DNA of 64,000 nucleotides from Phymatolithon calcareum (lineage: Eukaryota > Rhodophyta > Florideophyceae > Hapalidiales): positions 372,001 to 436,000 of the forward strand of contig OZ345366.1 in the NCBI GenBank assembly GCA_977006965.1, read 5' to 3'. Made by a program: the position numbers and the translations under genes. Shown here in pieces: positions 32,134 through 42,740 of the stretch; position 1 is the stretch's first letter, and each line of letters begins with the position of its first letter. The notes beneath the pieces are model-generated. The model was given only the letters and a program-made list of their open reading frames with translations, searched no databases and was not told the DNA's origin.

Positions 32134-33131
32134 TGTGGCGCCTGGTCAATATTGTCTCTTCATGTTATGTCCGACGACAATCTGGCGACAACAGGAAGAC
32201 AACACAACGGTAGTTGTATGGTTGGTTGAAGGCGCTGGTTCTCTCGCGACTAACCGCCACTTCGGATTACTAGGTAGCGACGCCTGTACGCTTCTGTCTC
32301 GTTCTAGACGCGCAGATCACCCTTGTAGTCGGGCAAGCGGAACTGTCCCCCAACAACCAATCTCTTTCTTTCTTCGCTTCTGCCGACAGTACATAATGTA
32401 GTTTGAACCTTCTCAGTAAACGAAGGTGGAGGTTTTCTAGTTCTGGCTCGACTGCTCGGATCGCCGCACGCTTCAGCTTGCCTGCACGTCCCTTCGACCA
32501 CGCAGTACTCGTAAGCTTCCCACTCGCTCCAAGTCCAACGCGTATAGTGGGCTTTCCGTGCAATCCAGTACGGCGAAGTCGCACACACCGCACTCCAATC
32601 TTCCCTTCACTTCGTGTGTTCGTACTAAGGTCGACGGCCAAGCCAAGGTCGCCGCTTGACGGCGACACCGACATCATTCGTCCCCCTTTTTTCTTCCTTC
32701 TTTTCGTTTCTTTGTTCTTCATCCGCGTCTCTATCGCGCCGGTGCTCTCATCGTTGAGCTCTCACAGACCTGTGACGCGAAGGCTCGCGCTCGCGTCCGA
32801 TCAATACGACCGCCGGAGTTCCCGCAAGGCTGTGGAGCGTGCTCCGTGGACATCAATACACGGACTCCGTTTCCGGCAGAGTCCTAACTATCACGCCTAG
32901 ATCCGCGTGCCACTTTCCCTCGTCGAGCTCACTCAGTAGTAAAACTGGGAAGTGTGCTCCGAGGACGATACACCGTTTATTCCGGTTTGCCCCTTTTGGG
33001 GTGTGTCTTTTTCGTCGGTCACATTCAGTCTCTCCCGCTAAACGCTAAGTCTCTCCCGCTTTTCTTTTGCTGTCTCACCCTGTTCTTGTCCTTCTTTGTG
33101 TACGCCGAGCACAAGTTTGCTTGGCGCTACA
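32134..33131 (+). repeat. 5' long terminal repeat (998 bp)
   Basis: Begins TGTGGCGCC and ends GGCGCTACA, so it is TG...CA bounded. Virtually identical to 39895-40893. It includes open frames of up to 165 codons that recur unchanged in the 3' LTR; these are probably by-products, not genes. Confidence 0.96.
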
Positions 33132-33134
33132 TTC

Positions 33135-33152
33135 TGGTGCCAACTCCCAGGA
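33135..33152 (+). promoter_or_regulatory. Primer-binding site
   Basis: TGGTGCCAACTCCCAGGA starts three bases after the LTR. TGG is the complement of a tRNA CCA end, so the element is presumably primed by the 3' end of a cellular tRNA whose acceptor strand ends ...GGCACCA. The tRNA identity was not determined. Confidence 0.8.
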
Positions 33153-33185
33153 CATTACAGGATCAACATCGACTGACCGTTGACA

Positions 33186-35102
33186 ATGGCGGAACTAAAC
33201 GAAGGCTCGCCTTCGCGGCCGTTGACACCTTGCAGTGATGTTGCTGAGAACCCACATTCTCGGCTTTGCTCACCTCAGCCAACTCCAGAGGCTGTTTCTC
33301 AAGTGACGCGGCAATTCTCTGCTCTCCAGTTGAAGGAAGGGGATGCTGCTATCGCCCCGAGCTTCGATGCATTGCCGCCGTCCCAGATTACAGGTTTTCC
33401 TAATTGCAACCGTTTTTCTCCCGAAGATCACGAAAGTTCGCGACAAAAGAGAACCAAGATCCTTTCGTCTCAAGCTGAAGCTCCTAGTTCTGAAAAATAT
33501 CTGGGAGATCAAAAACCAAACGTTGACCTCCCTGCCAGAATTTCCCGTCCGCACTACGTAAATCGTCGACGAGATCGATCTTCGATGCACCGCCGACAAT
33601 CACGGGAACATCAGGAGAAGATGGACAACTATCGTCGACAAGGTTCCTCTTCCCCACCCATTTCCGGTAAGCGAAACAAAATTCCTCCTCGCCGGGCATT
33701 CCGCGAGGAACGTGCGTCCAGATCTCGATCAAGTTCACGATCGACAATTCCCTTTGCCGTACAGCAGGATCCACAGACAGCACATGGCCAGCCTTTTTAT
33801 GGGGGAGGATATCCAGTCGCGCCTCCTGGTCCATATCCAGATCAGTGGATGCCATTTGGAAACCCTTGGGCCCAGATACCACCCAACAATCAATACCCTT
33901 CGCAGTACATGACGTATGGAAATCCTCGGGTTCAGCCACAGCAGCCAATATATCAACAAGCATCACCTTCGGGTCCACCAATGCACTCGTACGCTGAGCC
34001 GGATCATCCTACGCCCTCATCTGAGAAACCGCGGTCTCATCCGACCGTGATGTCGTCGAAACAACTTGGTCCAGCCGAGCCCTGCTTACGTGAACTAGTA
34101 CCTACTAACTCGGCATTCCGGTTCGTAGTCTCATACAGAGCGTACCGCCTGAGAAAAAGAAGTTCTAACCTACGCTCAGACCTTCGAAATGTTAAGGAGA
34201 ACACTGAGTTTTTGAGAATGTCCATGTATGGGGCAGACTTTTCCGGGACGGACGAGTTAGCAGTACTTGCGTTCTTGTCCAGGCTCACCGGTGCAGCGAA
34301 CGATTTGGAAATGACGGAATCCCAGCTTTTCAGAGTGCTTCCACACTTTTTGTCCGGAGCTGCGAACGAGAGATATCGCGGTGCGCTTGACTTCGCAGGA
34401 AGAACTGAGAAATCTACCGGTGCACCTACAGGCATTTGGAACTGGCCATCCGCTGTAAACTGGCTTTTGCGTACCTATGCAAGAGACGATGCTCTTGACA
34501 AAGCCCTTACTTCCCTCCGAACCATGATACAGAAACCCGGGGAGGAAGAAGAGTCTTATCTACAGCGATTGACCAATGCCCATGCCAGATGTGGCTACCC
34601 TCTCAGCTCAGAAGACTTCTCTGCGCGCTTTGTTGATGGGTTGGATGTTAGAATCAAATCGCTGGTGCGTCGCTTCCGCTCCCAAAATCCACATTCCGAT
34701 TTACTAGAGCTTGTTGAGTTCGCATCCGGGGAAGGGATCGCAATGCGAGCACGCACACCGAAACACGACCGCACAGAAGAAATAACTCGGATGCGACCTA
34801 CAAACTTGCTGAACTATCTTGATGAAGGTGGTGATCCCATTTTTTTCGCGACGGAAGAGGCAGAACGTGCCGCCGAGAGCGCTATCATGGATATTGCCCA
34901 CTCTCCTTCGGCCGTTGAGGTGGCCCTTGCACTTGACCGACAGGGTGGGAGTTCTCGTATAGTTCCAGCTCCAAGAGGTCGCAGCTCAACACCGAGACCA
35001 GGATATTTCGACCAACACGCGGCTTACATCGGGGTGGTTTGCCACACTTGCTACGAAATGGGAACACATTACAAACCTGATTGCCCCAGAAAATCGAGCT
35101 AG
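33186..35102 (+). CDS. gag: Retrotransposon Gag
   Basis: 638 residues from ATG 33186. The N-terminal third is disordered and rich in Pro, Gln, Ser and Arg. A helical capsid-like domain follows at about 345-525, including LAFLSRLTGAANDLEMTESQ, WLLRTYARDDALDKALTSLRTMIQKPGEEEESYLQRL, and FVDGLDVRIKSLVRRF, the pattern of Ty3/gypsy capsids. A zinc knuckle near the C-terminus reads CHTCYEMGTHYKPDC, CX2CX5HX4C, one residue longer than the usual CX2CX4HX4C. The frame ends at TAG 35100-35102 but remains open for 99 further codons to TAA 35400-35402. Confidence 0.93.
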   Translation: MAELNEGSPSRPLTPCSDVAENPHSRLCSPQPTPEAVSQVTRQFSALQLKEGDAAIAPSFDALPPSQITGFPNCNRFSPEDHESSRQKRTKILSSQAEAPSSEKYLGDQKPNVDLPARISRPHYVNRRRDRSSMHRRQSREHQEKMDNYRRQGSSSPPISGKRNKIPPRRAFREERASRSRSSSRSTIPFAVQQDPQTAHGQPFYGGGYPVAPPGPYPDQWMPFGNPWAQIPPNNQYPSQYMTYGNPRVQPQQPIYQQASPSGPPMHSYAEPDHPTPSSEKPRSHPTVMSSKQLGPAEPCLRELVPTNSAFRFVVSYRAYRLRKRSSNLRSDLRNVKENTEFLRMSMYGADFSGTDELAVLAFLSRLTGAANDLEMTESQLFRVLPHFLSGAANERYRGALDFAGRTEKSTGAPTGIWNWPSAVNWLLRTYARDDALDKALTSLRTMIQKPGEEEESYLQRLTNAHARCGYPLSSEDFSARFVDGLDVRIKSLVRRFRSQNPHSDLLELVEFASGEGIAMRARTPKHDRTEEITRMRPTNLLNYLDEGGDPIFFATEEAERAAESAIMDIAHSPSAVEVALALDRQGGSSRIVPAPRGRSSTPRPGYFDQHAAYIGVVCHTCYEMGTHYKPDCPRKSS

Positions 35103-35384
35103 TTTGCGCATGTAATCGTCACAAATTTCGAGAAGCTTACCTTGGCAACCAAAATTAGGGTGCCGTGGGACAGCTACCTCCGTGCATCAGGCCGTCTTTC
35201 ATTGGCTGATCTAAAGATGGACGGAATTGTCCGCGTTCTCCTATCCAATGGGTTTGAAACAGGTCATGATAACAGTGGAACGCCAATCCCGGTCACGCCA
35301 GCTGTTTCCCGTGGACCTAGAGCCCCACGGAGACCAGAAAGTCCCACTCTCAGTCTTTCCGACTCAAACTCGGGAAACGATCAA

Positions 35385-35410
35385 GGGGGCGCAAAGCGCT
35401 AAGCGCCCCC
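35385..35410 (+). promoter_or_regulatory. GC-rich hairpin at the gag-pol junction
   Basis: GGGGGCGC (35385-35392) pairs perfectly with GCGCCCCC (35403-35410) around a 10-base loop. The loop contains the TAA that ends the gag-frame extension. It sits in the short stretch where the gag-extension and pol frames overlap (35321-35402). A role in translational recoding is inference. Confidence 0.7.
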
Positions 35411-35452
35411 ATAAATGATCTTAAAGCCGCACTCGCGCGCTGTGCGTCCATC

Positions 35453-38400
35453 GTGTCTCAGCGTGCGAAAATGAGGAGCTCTCCAGGTGCACAATTTGGC
35501 CCATGGAAAGCGCAAGGTTATCAGAAGGGGAGTGTAATCTGCACATTAGCCGCTCGAAATTACAAGGTTCGGGCAATGATTGGCGACCATGCTCTAGCAC
35601 TATGCAACGTTTTTGCTGTTCTTGACACTGGAGCAGGCCTTAATTTCGTCTGTGAAGATGAATTGTCAGACGAAGCCCAAAAGCGCATAAGACGTGAGAC
35701 TGTTCCGCCAGTTCAAGACGCGAATGGTAATCAATTGGCATGCGTCGGGACCACGGATCTCATAGTTCATATTGGAAACCGCGTGGTGAAGGAATCTTTT
35801 ATTGTCTGCCAGCGTCTTGCCGTTCCCTACATCCTAGGATGCCAATTTCTTGACAACTTTGTTATCGCTATTGCACCGCGGCTCGCAGTCCTTCTGATGG
35901 ATGACGGCTCGGTAGTCCCGATTATCCGTCCGCGAAAGCAGAAGCAGAATACAGCGCTGCTGCTTGGCGAAGATAATTCGTCTATGCCGAAGGGAATTGA
36001 CCGGAAGTCGAGGAAAGGCAAGAAAACGCATCCGCGGCGAAAGCCCAATAGGGCATATACTTCGAAGCGCATTATCTTGCAAGCCAGTACGCAAACCTGG
36101 GTTCCATTGGTTACGCGTCGCACTGGAACGTTTACCCTCACTCCTAATTCTCGTTTCTTTGAGAAGGACCGAGTGCTTGTCTCCAATGCTATCGTGGAAA
36201 TCGAATCCGAAAAACCGTTCTGGGTATTGATGGCGAATTTCGCTAACACGGATGTCTCTCTACCAAAGGGTACGGCGGTGTCACAACTTCGCGCCATGCC
36301 CGATGCCATTATACCAACTCCACTGAACTTGGCATCGCTGGTTGGTGTCGACTTTGACGATGATTCGCTAACAGAAGGGGAGGATGCAGATAACTTCACC
36401 GAGCTTCTCGTAGCCGATACAAGAAAATTTTTGGCGTTACGGCCAGATGGTGACCGAAGCCATACCAAACAGGTCAAGAACAAGGATGTTGTAAGGGTGG
36501 AGGATATCGATTTGAGTAAGGCTCCAATCGAAAAACGTGACGAAATTCGCGCCATGCTCCACAAACATGAAGGCCTCTGGACTGGTCAACTCGGTTCCAT
36601 TAATACCACTACTCACCATATCGACCTCATGGATGACACCAGGCCTATCAGACAGGCACCATATCGATCTGGCTTCAAACAAAGAGAAGTTGTTCAGCAG
36701 CATGTCGATAAGATGCTGCGGAAAGGAGTCATTATTCCTAGCAAAAGTGCGTGGGCGTCCCCTGTTGTTCTTGTGCCAAAGCCTGACGGCTCCCTACGAT
36801 TCTGCGTTGACTTCCGCCGCCTGAACGCGGTGACTAAGCGCGATGCGTACCCTCTTCCGCGACTCGACGACTGTATCGACATTCTTGGGGAGGCCCGTTG
36901 GTTCACTACATTAGACGCCAATGCGGGCTTTTTGCAGGTTCCTGTGGCTAAGGAAGACCAGGAGAAAACGGCGTTTGTTATATTCGATGGACTTTTCGAA
37001 TTTACGCGAATGCCTTTCGGACTCACTAATGCCCCGGCAACTTTTCAGCGCGCACTGGACATCATTCTCGCGGGCTACACTTGGAAGACATGTCTTGCCT
37101 ACATTGACGATATCATTATTTTCAGTTCTACCGCCGAAGAACACATCAGACACGTTGATGACATTTTGGGCGAACTCCATGCCGCAGGCATCACGTTGAA
37201 TATTGCCAAGTGCGAGTTTTTCACAGATACGGTCTCTTATCTCGGACACACAATTCAACCTGGCAAACTTTCTGTTCCGAAAGCAGCAACCAAGTCCTTG
37301 CGTGAAGCTGCGCATCCGTCAACCGTTACAGAGTTGCGATCCTTTCTTGGACTTGTGAACGTGTACCGCAGATTCATTCGAAACTTCGCAGACATTGCAT
37401 CCCCGCTCTATGATTTACTGAAGGGTCCTCCATCAAAATCATCTAGGCCATTACCTGCATTCAATGAGAATCAGTCAAAGTCTTATGAATCTCTAAAATT
37501 AGCGGTCACCAGTACCCCCGTTCTTGCGCTACCGAAGCCTACCGGAAAATTCTCACTGGATACCGATGCCTGCCAACACCAAGTGGGATGCGCACTTTTC
37601 CAGGAACAGGAAGACGGAGGGCGGAAGCCAATTGGATTTTGGAGTCGGACGTTTTCAAAGGCAGAGATAAACTACTCGATGACGGAGAAAGAGTGTTTGG
37701 CGCTTGTGTACGGCGTGCTAACATGCAGACCATACCTCACGGGAACGCGGTTCGTTGTAAATTCGGACCACAGCGCTCTTCGATGGCTGATGGATGTTAC
37801 GGACCCAAGTGGAAGGCTAATGCGTAGGAGACTCCGTCTCGCTGAGTACGATTTCGTTGTGAAGTACTGCCCGGGAAAAACGAATTGCCAAGCGGATGCA
37901 ACCTCCAGGGTACCAACAAATGCACCAACAACTGGACGTCTTGACTTCGATATTCCATGGCTCCTTGCAGCGGGGGAGAAAAGTGAAAATGAGACGGATT
38001 GCATCAGTACAGACGAATTCGAAGAAAATGACAACGCGCTTCCTAATGAAAATCCCACTGAAGATTCGGCGTCATTACCAGACCATGAGACCCTACCGAG
38101 CGCTATCGATGACCAAGAGTTGTGTGATGCTCAGCTGAAGGATGATTTCTGCACTGAAATCAGGAGAGGTATTCATCGCGGCGAACCGTCCTCGTTCCAG
38201 GAAGACACGCAATCCGGATTTCTGGTGCGATGCGTCTATACATCCCCGCAGATAGTGGTTCCTGCGACATTGCGCGCGCGCGTTATCAACCTTGCACACT
38301 GCCCCGCCTCTGCAGGTCATACAGGAGGACGAAAGATGTACCGTACTCTACGCAAGCGTTTTTACTGGCCATCGATGGCAGCGGACTTCTATCGCAAGGC

Positions 38401-39835
38401 ACTGGATTGCAACAGTTGTGCACGCGAACGGGCTGGTCCGAAATATCGCCGACGTCCGCTTAAGCAATGCCCCGCCAAAGCCCCCCTCGAAGAGGTTGCG
38501 ATGGACCTCATGGGTGAACTCATTCGAACCCCACGCGGTCATCGGTACATTTTGGTCATAAGCGACCGATTTAGCAAACTGACCAAGGTTGTGCCAATGA
38601 TTTCAATCTCCGCTTTTTCAGTTGCTCGAGCCTTCGTGACGCATTGGGTATGCAACTTCGGCACCCCTGTTAGTCTACTCACCGACAATGGCGGACAATT
38701 TCGTGCAAAATTCATGCTTGAAGTTTGCCGAATTCTGGGAGTCAAGAGCATTGCGACGACGTATTATCACCCTCAGACAAACGGGCAGGTCGAACGTTAC
38801 AACCGTACTCTCAAATCAGCGCTCCGACATTATGTCAGTGATCATCCTCGCGACTGGGATTTGTTTACCGATGCAATATCGTTCGCATACAACTCACAAG
38901 AGCAAGCAACAACTGGCTATGCTCCATTCGAGTTGGTTCTATCCCGACCGCCGCCGCCTTTTATTATCAGGGCAGCTACTTCGCCTGAACGTGCAGACCC
39001 GAAAACAATTCGATCTGCGTGGTTACGCCGCTTGAAGTCATTGGTGAGCGACGCGTCAAGCAATGCTGCCAAAGCACAACTTCGTCAAAAGCGTGGATAT
39101 GACGTACGCGTACGAAGACCGCCGAATGCTCTGGCTGTCGGACAGCGTGCGTTTCTGCGGCGCGACTACAAAGGACCTGTGGGAGATAGACACAAACTCC
39201 TTCCTGCCGGGTTCGGTCCATTCGAAATTATTGAGCTTGAAGACACAACCGCAGTTGTCAAGATTGGTAATTTCGTTGAGCGTGTATCTGTCGACCGTCT
39301 TGAAGCCGCCGCACCGGAGCAAGATTATTTGTCCGCTAAATCCAACACCGAACACAAGGACGCGAATGATCTCCCACTTTCTTCGTATGCTAACAAGAGT
39401 CCTGCCGAAACTTCCGCACCAAGCGCGAAGTCACTCGACTTTCCCGCCAACAGACGTATCACAAGGTCTATGACGCGACAGGGCGGACTTGTCAGACGAG
39501 TAATACAGGAACCTCCCGATGATAGGCGAGTACGATTTGCCGAGCCGCTCATTGCTTCTGTCAATGGCAAGGAAGTATCTGCCAGAGCGGTAACTTATCC
39601 AAGCCCTACAGTCTCGCAGATGGCGTCCGACGTCAGAGTATTCGAAGGTATTATTGGTCACGAGCGTCACCCAAATCGTCCCGGTTGCTACAAGTATTTG
39701 GTACGCTGGTATCAAGCCCCAGGAGAAGACTCAATCGAACCTATAGAACATCTTACGCGAAATATGGTTGTCCGGTACCACAATGGTCGGCAACTTCCGC
39801 TTCCTATGGACCTTGCCATGGCTGAACTTGCGTAA
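35453..39835 (+). CDS. pol: Retrotransposon Pol: PR-RT-RNaseH-IN-chromodomain
   Basis: About 1460 codons; the first in-frame ATG is 35471, but the frame is open back to 35321, so Pol may be made by recoding from Gag. Domains in order: aspartic protease with DTGA at about 58-61; reverse transcriptase with the catalytic YIDD at 550-553; RNase H starting near DTDA (about 703), with NSDHSALRWL further on; integrase with an HHCC zinc site (about 944-985) and catalytic Asp1018, Asp1078 and Glu1114, a DX35E spacing; and a C-terminal chromodomain (about 1393-1445) with YLVRWYQAPGEDSIEP. All catalytic residues looked for are present. In the chromodomain, the TWEP-type tryptophan is replaced by Ile. 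Confidence 0.96.
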   Translation: MSQRAKMRSSPGAQFGPWKAQGYQKGSVICTLAARNYKVRAMIGDHALALCNVFAVLDTGAGLNFVCEDELSDEAQKRIRRETVPPVQDANGNQLACVGTTDLIVHIGNRVVKESFIVCQRLAVPYILGCQFLDNFVIAIAPRLAVLLMDDGSVVPIIRPRKQKQNTALLLGEDNSSMPKGIDRKSRKGKKTHPRRKPNRAYTSKRIILQASTQTWVPLVTRRTGTFTLTPNSRFFEKDRVLVSNAIVEIESEKPFWVLMANFANTDVSLPKGTAVSQLRAMPDAIIPTPLNLASLVGVDFDDDSLTEGEDADNFTELLVADTRKFLALRPDGDRSHTKQVKNKDVVRVEDIDLSKAPIEKRDEIRAMLHKHEGLWTGQLGSINTTTHHIDLMDDTRPIRQAPYRSGFKQREVVQQHVDKMLRKGVIIPSKSAWASPVVLVPKPDGSLRFCVDFRRLNAVTKRDAYPLPRLDDCIDILGEARWFTTLDANAGFLQVPVAKEDQEKTAFVIFDGLFEFTRMPFGLTNAPATFQRALDIILAGYTWKTCLAYIDDIIIFSSTAEEHIRHVDDILGELHAAGITLNIAKCEFFTDTVSYLGHTIQPGKLSVPKAATKSLREAAHPSTVTELRSFLGLVNVYRRFIRNFADIASPLYDLLKGPPSKSSRPLPAFNENQSKSYESLKLAVTSTPVLALPKPTGKFSLDTDACQHQVGCALFQEQEDGGRKPIGFWSRTFSKAEINYSMTEKECLALVYGVLTCRPYLTGTRFVVNSDHSALRWLMDVTDPSGRLMRRRLRLAEYDFVVKYCPGKTNCQADATSRVPTNAPTTGRLDFDIPWLLAAGEKSENETDCISTDEFEENDNALPNENPTEDSASLPDHETLPSAIDDQELCDAQLKDDFCTEIRRGIHRGEPSSFQEDTQSGFLVRCVYTSPQIVVPATLRARVINLAHCPASAGHTGGRKMYRTLRKRFYWPSMAADFYRKALDCNSCARERAGPKYRRRPLKQCPAKAPLEEVAMDLMGELIRTPRGHRYILVISDRFSKLTKVVPMISISAFSVARAFVTHWVCNFGTPVSLLTDNGGQFRAKFMLEVCRILGVKSIATTYYHPQTNGQVERYNRTLKSALRHYVSDHPRDWDLFTDAISFAYNSQEQATTGYAPFELVLSRPPPPFIIRAATSPERADPKTIRSAWLRRLKSLVSDASSNAAKAQLRQKRGYDVRVRRPPNALAVGQRAFLRRDYKGPVGDRHKLLPAGFGPFEIIELEDTTAVVKIGNFVERVSVDRLEAAAPEQDYLSAKSNTEHKDANDLPLSSYANKSPAETSAPSAKSLDFPANRRITRSMTRQGGLVRRVIQEPPDDRRVRFAEPLIASVNGKEVSARAVTYPSPTVSQMASDVRVFEGIIGHERHPNRPGCYKYLVRWYQAPGEDSIEPIEHLTRNMVVRYHNGRQLPLPMDLAMAELA

Positions 39836-39879
39836 CGCGCAAAACTGTCTGCAGTCTAACTTTTCTCGTGGCTTTCATC

Positions 39880-39894
39880 GCTGTGAGGGGGCTG
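39880..39894 (+). promoter_or_regulatory. Polypurine tract region
   Basis: GTGAGGGGGCTG directly before the 3' LTR is the likely plus-strand priming tract. It is short and interrupted by pyrimidines next to the LTR. Confidence 0.6.
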
Positions 39895-40893
39895 TGTGGC
39901 GCCTGGTCAATATTGTCTCTTCATGTTATGTCCGACGACAATCTGGCGACAACAGGAAGACAACACAACGGTAGTTGTATGGTTGGTTGAAGGCGCTGGT
40001 TCTCTCGCGACTAACCGCCACTTCGGATTACTAGGTAGCGACGCCTGTACGCTTCTTTCTCGTTCTAGACGCGCAGATCACCCTTGTAGTCGGGCCAAGC
40101 GGAACTGTCCCCCAACAACCAATCTCTTTCTTTCTTCGCTTCTGCCGACAGTACATAATGTAGTTTGAACCTTCTCAGTAAACGAAGGTGGAGGTTTTCT
40201 AGTTCTGGCTCGACTGCTCGGATCGCCGCACGCTTCAGCTTGCCTGCACGTCCCTTCGACCACGCAGTACTCGTAAGCTTCCCACTCGCTCCAAGTCCAA
40301 CGCGTATAGTGGGCTTTCCGTGCAATCCAGTACGGCGAAGTCGCACACACCGCACTCCAATCTTCCCTTCACTTCGTGTGTTCGTACTAAGGTCGACGGC
40401 CAAGCCAAGGTCGCCGCTTGACGGCGACACCGACATCATTCGTCCCCCTTTTTTCTTCCTTCTTTTCGTTTCTTTGTTCTTCATCCGCGTCTCTATCGCG
40501 CCGGTGCTCTCATCGTTGAGCTCTCACAGACCTGTGACGCGAAGGCTCGCGCTCGCGTCCGATCAATACGACCGCCGGAGTTCCCGCAAGGCTGTGGAGC
40601 GTGCTCCGTGGACATCAATACACGGACTCCGTTTCCGGCAGAGTCCTAACTATCACGCCTAGATCCGCGTGCCACTTTCCCTCGTCGAGCTCACTCAGTA
40701 GTAAAACTGGGAAGTGTGCTCCGAGGACGATACACCGTTTATTCCGGTTTGCCCCTTTTGGGGTGTGTCTTTTTCGTCGGTCACATTCAGTCTCTCCCGC
40801 TAAACGCTAAGTCTCTCCCGCTTTTCTTTTGCTGTCTCACCCTGTTCTTGTCCTTCTTTGTGTACGCCGAGCACAAGTTTGCTTGGCGCTACA
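39895..40893 (+). repeat. 3' long terminal repeat (999 bp)
   Basis: Starts TGTGGCGCC and ends GGCGCTACA. Against the 5' LTR I see one G-to-T change (CTTCTGTCTC/CTTCTTTCTC) and one inserted C (GGGCAAGC/GGGCCAAGC). GTAAA follows at 40894-40898. Confidence 0.96.
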
Positions 40894-41292
40894 GTAAAAA
40901 GACGAATGCGGCGAATTTTCGATAGATATTCATTGGTCACTATCTATCTCTAGAGGAAAGCGAGATCAAGCCATTGTGTTCCGATGGTTGACAGGAACTG
41001 CGTGGTCTCTATCTCCAGACTGCATTACTTCAAGATATTTGAAGTGCAGTGTGTTCCTTCGGCCTTCTTTCCCAAGATGTGGTAACCTGGTTCTTGTGTC
41101 ACTTTTCTCACTGTGTCGGAGCAGTCAGCACAGATGTTTGCGGATGACTTTCTCCTCCAAGCCAAGACCTCCAACGGGATGCAAAAACTCCTGCACATAA
41201 CCTCAAAATTTGCAGACGAGAACTCTATGAGATGGAACACAAAGCCAGGAGAGAATGAGATTCTTAAGTACAAAGGGCTTCCAAAACACAAG

Positions 41293-41964
41293 TGTCGCGC
41301 CCGCTGTTATGTCGCTGTCCCGAGGCGATGGTTTTTTCCTCTCGCGTCTGTACGCCGCACAATTTGGATCGCAATAGTCATGCTGCTCGTAGTAGGTGAT
41401 CTAGTGGGCCATACGAGCACGTGTATCTTATGTGTCTATGCGCTGCATCTCTGTCCTTTGCGTAGGTTATAGTATAGAAGGTAGTTAGTTACTTCCTCTA
41501 AGTAAAGGAAGGGGGGAGTTCTCTGGATGTCGGCTCGATGGCTCGGATCGCCGCACGCTCAACTTCGCCTGCACGTCCCTTTCGACCGCGCCGGGTCGGA
41601 GTTCTTCCCAACCTTCTTGTTCGCAACCTCCACCGTGCAAGCCGACACGGACACAATTGCGTACAAGTTCCCCTTTTCCCTTTCTCGTGCGTTCATCTCA
41701 AAATTGACGGCCAAGCCAATATCCCTTTTCCCCTTTTCGCGCGCCTGTCTCAAGATCGACAGTCAAGCCAATGTCGCCGCCGGAGGACGACGCCGATGTC
41801 TACATGCTTACTATGTCTGGTGTCTGTAATCTGTTGGGGGTTTTGTTGGCTTGTCTTTCTTTCCTCCTCTTTTTGCCTAGTCTCTCCCGCTCTTTTCTTC
41901 TCTCTCCTCTCTTGGGCTTTTCTGTCCCATGTGACGTCGGGTTCTTTTGGAGCCTGGCGCTACA
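41293..41964 (+). repeat. Solo LTR (672 bp) of a related older gypsy family
   Basis: Starts TGTCGCGCC and ends GGCGCTACA, like the young element's LTR. It shares a core (CTCGGATCGCCGCACGCT... CCTGCACGTCCC) but is shorter and diverged. Flanks ACAAG and GCAAG are a 4-of-5 target duplication. It splits the LINE reverse-transcriptase region, so it landed after the LINE. Confidence 0.85.
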
Positions 41965-42740
41965 GCAAGTTCTTGATTTCCCGAAAGAGCTGTACTAAGC
42001 ATGGAGACTTTCCTACCTCGGGGTAAGAATGAACAACAAAGGAGTCACCAACGACGTGGCAATCTCAAGAGTTCAGAATGCGGATGGATGCATCCACAAA
42101 CTACGCTAAATTGGCGTAAATGTTAGCAGATTCTAGCCAACGAGCATCAGGATTTTGAAGAGCTTGATTCTCCCCAAATGGGAGTATGCCATACATCTGA
42201 CTCGGATTACCAAGCGATTTCAAGCCGCGATCGAAGCAGCAAGGGTCTTTTCTACAAGAGCGTATATGGAAAATACACCGAACATCGAAGAGAGCGGATG
42301 CGCGTGCTGTGCCGACTCGCCAGCCAGAGGATGAGTAGAGCACACTAGGCCGCAGGGTTCGCTTTGAGCCCAGATAGACGGAAGAAGTACAGTTCCTGAA
42401 AGATGCAGAAGAATACGGAGGAAGAGAAGAGGATTTGGTAGACACATTAAAGGATATTCATTCTTTCTTTAATGCGGAAAGATCGCTCACTCAAAAAGCA
42501 AGTGTCTGAAGCTGTTTTGAAACAGCTTCTCAATGTTCAGAAATAAGATTATGTCTAGTGGTTTCTCACGGTATAATTCCTCTAAAGTCGGCGGGCACGT
42601 AGAATGGTATGAGAGATCGAAAATGGATTCAAAATTTCCGGGCAAAGTTCCGATGTGGGTTTCATTTTGTCCACGAGGTCCTGGGGGAGCTCGTAGTCCA
42701 GTTGCACTGCGTGGGAGCGAAACCCGTGCGATCCGAAGGA

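Larger units (their letters stand above)
32134..40893 (+). mobile_element. Full-length Ty3/gypsy chromovirus-type LTR retrotransposon
   Basis: An 8760-bp element flanked by a perfect 5-bp duplication (GTAAA). Two LTRs of 998 and 999 bp differ, by eye, only by one substitution and one single-base insertion. It has a primer-binding site, a gag ORF, a pol ORF with PR-RT-RNaseH-IN-chromodomain order, and a purine-rich tract before the 3' LTR. No disabling stop is seen inside gag or pol. The RT-before-integrase order defines Ty3/gypsy, and the C-terminal chromodomain places it with the chromoviruses. The very high LTR identity means recent insertion, and the element could still be mobile. Confidence 0.96.

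Noticed and set aside
32403-32900. 165-codon open frame, repeated exactly at 40165-40662
   Set aside because: Both copies are inside the LTRs; identity reflects the LTR duplication, not a gene. No domain is visible.
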